From contig NZ_CP015125.1 in the NCBI RefSeq assembly GCF_001653755.1, positions 2,551,501 through 2,615,500 on the forward strand: a stretch of DNA of 64,000 nucleotides, written 5' to 3'. The notes beneath the pieces are model-generated. The model saw only the letters and a program-made list of their open reading frames with translations, was not told the origin of the DNA and ran no database searches. Position numbers and translations under genes: made by a program. This DNA is from Dokdonia donghaensis DSW-1. Lineage in GTDB: Bacteria > Bacteroidota > Bacteroidia > Flavobacteriales > Flavobacteriaceae. Shown piece by piece: positions 60,171-64,000 of the stretch (within the stretch, counting starts at the first letter, position 1; the number at the start of each line of letters is the position of its first letter).

Positions 60171-60689
60171 ATGGAAAAATTTAAAACGCGCTGGGAAATC
60201 ACAAAAAACTGGCAATTTATTCACGTTATACTGGGATTAATTGCCAGTTTCGTATCGGCTTTCTTACTTTCGAAAGCTATTATTTCAAAATTTTTAGAGG
60301 CAACTTCTATTACCTATCTAGTGCTTCTCTCGCTCGGTACACTCCTACTCACCTTCCTTATCATTAAATTTACCCTGTGGTTATTTACAAAATTATATGA
60401 CAGATGGGGCGTTAGTTATAGATGGGAGCTTATTGCAATTTTTCTTGCATTTGCCGTAACTGGCTCAACAGCAGGTAGGTTATCAAACCCTTTAATGGAA
60501 ATTATAGGATTAGATAAAGATCTCACTAGTGGATGGATTTATTGGCCTGTTAGAATCTTGTTAATTTTCCCCATATATCAAGTGTTATTAGTGATATTTG
60601 GTTGGTTATTCGGTCAGTACACATTCTTTAAAGCATTTGCCATAAAAATGGTTTCAAGAATGGGATTAGGCTTTATATTTACAAAATAG
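60171..60689 (+). CDS. DUF6787-type membrane protein
   Basis: A 172-residue protein with about four hydrophobic segments (20-38, 45-70, 87-105, 120-145). Repeated TRWEITKNWQF and DRWGVSYRWELIAIFLAFA suggest an internal duplication of a two-helix unit. Function unknown; often next to DUF6146. A TTG-started small gene follows 3 nt later. Confidence 0.8.
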   Translation: MEKFKTRWEITKNWQFIHVILGLIASFVSAFLLSKAIISKFLEATSITYLVLLSLGTLLLTFLIIKFTLWLFTKLYDRWGVSYRWELIAIFLAFAVTGSTAGRLSNPLMEIIGLDKDLTSGWIYWPVRILLIFPIYQVLLVIFGWLFGQYTFFKAFAIKMVSRMGLGFIFTK

Positions 60690-60692
60690 ATT

Positions 60693-61025
60693 TTGAAAGA
60701 ACAGAGACCACATAATTTACAACGCGCAGCTGCATTTTTTATAATGCTTGCTTTTCTATTACCTGCGCTTGTCTCTTTCTTGCACAGTACAGAAAACCAC
60801 ACACATTACGACACCTGTTCATTTGGTAATAAAACTCACGTACACGAGAAGAAGCTAGATTGTGATCTAGGAGATCTTCATATTGTAAAAGAAGGAGTTT
60901 ACGCTTTCGCGAAAGCGTACCAAACAGCTACAATTTTAATTAAAAAAAGTAATGATGTACAGTTAAGTACATCATACACAACCACAGTCATAACATCTTC
61001 AGACCGTGGACCACCGTCTTGCTAG
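60693..61025 (+). CDS. His/Cys-rich small protein upstream of a TonB receptor
   Basis: Starts at TTG. A membrane or signal helix (AAAFFIMLAFLLPALVSFL) precedes HSTENHTHYDTCSFGNKTHV (His and Cys spaced as metal ligands), then HEKKLDCDLGD, a palindrome-encoded YAFAKAYQTA, and the end DRGPPSC. This suggests a periplasmic metal-binding peptide. It overlaps the TonB-receptor upstream frame and probably shares its transcript. Similar small proteins precede zinc- or copper-linked receptors in the phylum, as far as I recall. Confidence 0.7.
   Translation: MKEQRPHNLQRAAAFFIMLAFLLPALVSFLHSTENHTHYDTCSFGNKTHVHEKKLDCDLGDLHIVKEGVYAFAKAYQTATILIKKSNDVQLSTSYTTTVITSSDRGPPSC
60901..60918. repeat. Iterated palindrome copy, inside the His/Cys-rich gene
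   Basis: Perfect 18-bp ACGCTTTCGCGAAAGCGT, read as YAFAKAY. Confidence 0.97.
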
Positions 61026-61063
61026 TGATTGAATTTTATTCAATAATTAGCAAAACAATTTTT

Positions 61064-63460
61064 ATGAAATTTTATTTATGGCTTAGCATTGCCTTGCTGA
61101 GCATTACAGCTACTGCACAAGAGTGCACTTATACGCTATCTGGATACATTATAGACTTACACGATAATGAAGTGCTTGAAGAAGCAACCATTATTATAGT
61201 AGGCTCTGAGCGATCTGTGACAACAGATGCGCAAGGAAAATATGTGATTACAAATCTTTGTGAGGACCAGTATACACTACAGGTATCTCATCCTGCGTGT
61301 GAGACACAGCTTGTAAAAGTAACTGTAAGCGGTAATACAACTCGTACTATTAATATGGAGCATCACCTGGAGTCTCTAGGCGATGTAGAGATTGTTGCGC
61401 ACGCTCATAAAAGTAAAAGCCGTACAGCGACAGAAAGTGTGGTAGACCACAACCTCTTAGAAAACAACAGTGCAGCATCACTAGGTGATGCACTTAAAAA
61501 CCTAAGTGGTGTTACCTCTTTAAACACGGGTAACTCTGTTGTAAAACCTGTAATACAAGGGCTACACTCTAGTAGAGTAGTACTTATTACAGAGGGTACG
61601 AGATTGCAAGATCAAGAATGGGGTGTAGAACACGCACCTAATATAGATGTAAATGCAGCTGGTGAAGTCACAGTTATTAAAGGAGCAGCAGGATTGCAAT
61701 ATGGTGGTGATGCTATAGGAGGCACCATTATCATAGAGCCAGAGCAGGTACCAGTAAAGGACACCCTTTTTGGGAGAACGATCATAACCGGTGCAACAAA
61801 CGGTCGTGGTGGATCTATTACCACTTCTTTAATAAAATCATATAATAACGGCTGGTATGGAGGCCTAAATGGAACTTTAAAACGCTTTGGGGATTTTGAA
61901 GCGCCAGATTATGTACTAAGTAATACAGCTCTGTATGAGAGAGACCTTTCTGTACGTATAGGAGTTAATAAATATCGTTATGGTGTAGAGGCTAGCTACT
62001 CGATTTTTGACAAAGAATCTGGTATTTTACGCTCATCGCACGTAGGTAATGCTGCAGATCTCTCGGTTGCTATAAACAGCCAAGAGCCCTTTGTAGTAGA
62101 GCCATTTACGTATGATATTAATGCTCCAAAACAGGAGGTACAACATCAAATTGCAAAACTTAAGTCATTTTATCGCTTTGATAACTTTGGGAAGTTAAGT
62201 GCTCAGGTAGATTACCAGCGCAATAACAGACTTGAGTTTGACATACGTCGCGACAGCGATGACTTGAGACCATCTATTGATCTACAACTTGAAACTATAG
62301 GAGGAAAAATAGATTTTGACTACACGGCAGATAATACCATTACCGCAAAGGTGGGTATTTCTGGAAGGTACCAAGATCACTTTCCCGACCCCGTTACTGG
62401 AGTACGAAGACTAATACCAGATTATCAAGGTTATGACTTTGGTATTTATGCATTAGGGTCTAAAGTCTTTGGAAAGTGGACTATAGAGGCAGGTGCAAGA
62501 TATGATTACAACCGCATCAATGCAGAGAAGTTTTACATCACAAGCCTCTGGGAAGCCAGAGAATATGATGTAAACTTTGCTCAGTTTGAAGTTGAAGAAT
62601 TTGAAAATCAAATATTTGTAAGACCAGAATTTGAGTATCACAATTTCTCAGCAACAGCAGGAGCCTCTTATGAGGTAAATGATGCGACTACGGTTTCCTT
62701 AAACTATGCACTGGCATCTCGCTCGCCTAATGTGTCAGAATTATTTTCTGATGGATTACACCAGAGTGCTGCCCGTCTAGAGCTAGGGGACCTAAGTTTT
62801 AATCAAGAAGTCGCAAATAAAATTTCATTAAATTTTACAAGATCTACAGACACTTGGAGTTTTACTATTGCTCCGTTTGCAAACTTTATTGAGGATTTTA
62901 TCCTTATAGAGCCTACAGGCGTACAGCAAACCTTAAGAGGCAGTTTTCCTGTATGGGAGTATAGACAGACACAAGCCAGACTGTTAGGTTTTGACATAGA
63001 TAACAACGTGCAAGTAACAGATCGTTTTGAATTTTCTAACCAGTTTTCGCTGGTAAAAGGAAAGGATGTAACCTTTGACAGAGCTTTAATTAATGTGCCT
63101 TCGGCAAGTACGCGTAACACTGTTACATATACAATACCGTCTGTAAATAATTTGAAGCTGTCACTTGAAAGTAACTATGTATTTCGTCAAAATGAGTTTC
63201 CAGACACAAACTTTGACGTTTTTCTACCTGAGACTAACACAACAGAGTTAGTAGATATAAGCACACCTCCCGATGCGTATCATCTTCTCAACTTTAGAAG
63301 CTCTATTGATTTTGCAATAAATGATAAGAGCAATCTTAATGTAGGTCTTATGGTAAACAATCTATTTGACACCTCTTACAGGGAGTACTTAAATCGCCAG
63401 CGCTATTTTGCAGATGATTTAGGTAGAAATGTTTTATTACAAATTAAAATTAATTATTAA
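61064..63460 (+). CDS. TonB-dependent outer-membrane receptor
   Basis: Signal peptide MKFYLWLSIALLSITATAQ; a carboxypeptidase-regulatory-like domain (about 25-105, SGYIIDLHDNEVLEEATI); a plug with LGDALKNLSGVTSLNTG and GEVTVIKGAAGLQYGGDAIG; and a 22-strand barrel ending GRNVLLQIKINY. The ATG 15 codons into the longest frame is chosen for the signal peptide. ZnuD-like receptors have this size and plug style; with the His/Cys-rich gene before it and a lipoprotein after it, metal (perhaps zinc) uptake is my inference. Length 798. Confidence 0.9.
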   Translation: MKFYLWLSIALLSITATAQECTYTLSGYIIDLHDNEVLEEATIIIVGSERSVTTDAQGKYVITNLCEDQYTLQVSHPACETQLVKVTVSGNTTRTINMEHHLESLGDVEIVAHAHKSKSRTATESVVDHNLLENNSAASLGDALKNLSGVTSLNTGNSVVKPVIQGLHSSRVVLITEGTRLQDQEWGVEHAPNIDVNAAGEVTVIKGAAGLQYGGDAIGGTIIIEPEQVPVKDTLFGRTIITGATNGRGGSITTSLIKSYNNGWYGGLNGTLKRFGDFEAPDYVLSNTALYERDLSVRIGVNKYRYGVEASYSIFDKESGILRSSHVGNAADLSVAINSQEPFVVEPFTYDINAPKQEVQHQIAKLKSFYRFDNFGKLSAQVDYQRNNRLEFDIRRDSDDLRPSIDLQLETIGGKIDFDYTADNTITAKVGISGRYQDHFPDPVTGVRRLIPDYQGYDFGIYALGSKVFGKWTIEAGARYDYNRINAEKFYITSLWEAREYDVNFAQFEVEEFENQIFVRPEFEYHNFSATAGASYEVNDATTVSLNYALASRSPNVSELFSDGLHQSAARLELGDLSFNQEVANKISLNFTRSTDTWSFTIAPFANFIEDFILIEPTGVQQTLRGSFPVWEYRQTQARLLGFDIDNNVQVTDRFEFSNQFSLVKGKDVTFDRALINVPSASTRNTVTYTIPSVNNLKLSLESNYVFRQNEFPDTNFDVFLPETNTTELVDISTPPDAYHLLNFRSSIDFAINDKSNLNVGLMVNNLFDTSYREYLNRQRYFADDLGRNVLLQIKINY

Positions 63461-63464
63461 ATCT

Positions 63465-63482
63465 ACGCTTTCGCGAAAGCGT
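63465..63482. repeat. Iterated palindrome copy, intergenic
   Basis: Perfect 18-bp ACGCTTTCGCGAAAGCGT, 4 nt after the TonB-receptor stop and 15 nt before the next ATG. Confidence 0.97.
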
Positions 63483-63497
63483 AACAACACACAAACT

Positions 63498-64000
63498 ATG
63501 AAAAATTTTAGAAATTACACGCTTATTGCCCTTACTGCTATTAGTCTTGCAGCTTGTTCTAGTGATGATGATGGAGATACTCCAGAAATAATCAATGAAG
63601 AAGAGGTAATAACAACCTTAAATCTTACACTACAGTCTGGAGCAGAAACGATTGTTCTTACATCACAAGATCTTGATGGAGATGGTCCTAATGCACCTAC
63701 AATTACTGTATCTGGTAACTTAGATATAAGCACTGTTTATAACGGTACTGTAGAGTTTCTTAACGAAACAGAAAGCCCAGCAGAGGATATTACCGAAGAG
63801 GTAGAAGAAGAGGCAGATGAGCACCAAGTATTTTATACTCCAAGTGCAGGAGTAGATGCAGCGATTGCATACGGTAACTTTGATAGTGATAATAACCCAC
63901 TTGGTACTGTGGTAACACTTACTACCGGAGCAACTGCTGGTACAGGTACACTTACAGTTACCCTACGTCACGAGCCTACTAAGCCTAACGATGGAACGTT
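63498..64000 (+). CDS. Lipoprotein downstream of the TonB receptor (partial)
   Basis: Begins MKNFRNYTLIALTAISLAAC (lipobox LAAC, Cys20), then an acidic SSDDDGD spacer and a beta-rich part: LNLTLQSGAETIVLTSQDL, ITEEVEEEADEHQVFYTP, GTGTLTVTLRHEPTKP. The right end is cut by the window. This type of lipoprotein, described in some records as a type 1 periplasmic-binding-fold protein, often follows ZnuD-like receptors in Flavobacteriaceae; it may pass the metal on. At least 167 residues are visible. Confidence 0.8.
   Translation, partial: MKNFRNYTLIALTAISLAACSSDDDGDTPEIINEEEVITTLNLTLQSGAETIVLTSQDLDGDGPNAPTITVSGNLDISTVYNGTVEFLNETESPAEDITEEVEEEADEHQVFYTPSAGVDAAIAYGNFDSDNNPLGTVVTLTTGATAGTGTLTVTLRHEPTKPNDGT

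Noticed and set aside
5766..63482. The iterated palindrome as a rho-independent terminator
   Set aside because: It lacks a following T-run in nearly all cases, nine copies are inside genes, and separate true terminators occur beside several copies.
1..64000. tRNA, rRNA, prophage or transposase genes
   Set aside because: I looked for cloverleaf-like and ribosomal segments, integrases and transposases in the gaps and frames and saw none; a tRNA scan would settle it.

Overview
The window looks like a chromosomal segment of a marine member of the Flavobacteriaceae (Bacteroidota). The DNA is AT-rich. Several promoters fit the Bacteroidota pattern TTG-N19/20-TAnnTTTG, and clear Shine-Dalgarno boxes are mostly absent. 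The gene content is also typical: 2TM-domain proteins, PorT-type barrels, DUF6146 and DUF6787 neighbours, SurA-like foldase trios, a LETM1-related protein and SusC-like TonB receptors. A Dokdonia-like genus is my guess from overall style, not a proven call. No tRNA, rRNA, CRISPR array, prophage or transposase gene was seen.

Layout. 1-6.6 kb: tamB (cut by the left edge) divergent from tsaD-rsmE, then a membrane protein and a CDP-alcohol phosphatidyltransferase. 6.7-15.5 kb, nearly all minus strand: two barrel proteins, the pdxH-sixA-ppk1-ppx polyphosphate operon, then pyrR-pyrB-small protein-rnz. 15.7-17.1 kb: a large curlin-repeat amyloid-type protein. 17.5-30.8 kb: GH13 glucosidase, LysE exporter, pyrD, pepT, a LETM1-like protein, a 2TM/amidohydrolase/LytTR operon, dnaX, miaE and a TlpA-like thioredoxin. 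30.9-38.1 kb: a three-repeat lipoprotein, Crp-family and HxlR regulators, aconitase, a MoxR ATPase. 38.1-42.3 kb: three overlapping periplasmic foldase genes. 42.4-48.5 kb: an OmpH/Skp chaperone, hisF-hisIE, an AI-2E-type transporter and polyphosphate glucokinase. 48.6-55 kb: an M14 peptidase, an MFS transporter with a candidate attenuator leader, DJ-1, HAD and ArsC-like proteins. 55-64 kb: ferredoxin and acyl-CoA reductase (divergent), serC-serA, DUF937, DUF6146/DUF6787, and a probable metal-uptake unit (His/Cys-rich small protein, TonB receptor, lipoprotein cut by the right edge).

How genes fit together. Polyphosphate can be made (ppk1), hydrolysed (ppx) and used to phosphorylate glucose (ppgK); the GH13 enzyme supplies glucose. 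Envelope biogenesis is heavily represented (tamB, OmpH/Skp, three SurA-like proteins, barrels).

The most unusual signal is a highly iterated perfect palindrome, core GCTTTCGCGAAAGC, often extended to ACGCTTTCGCGAAAGCGT. I count 19 copies of its TTTCGCGAAA centre: ten between genes and nine inside genes. Seven of the nine genic copies are read in the same frame, giving the peptide AFAKA. It resembles HIP1 of cyanobacteria or the palindromic elements of Rickettsia in behaviour, and I know of no assigned function. Second-tier signals are the leader peptide/attenuator before the MFS gene, the 11-residue amyloid repeat protein, a CRP-type operator beside the Crp-family gene, and a 53-bp MITE-like hairpin.
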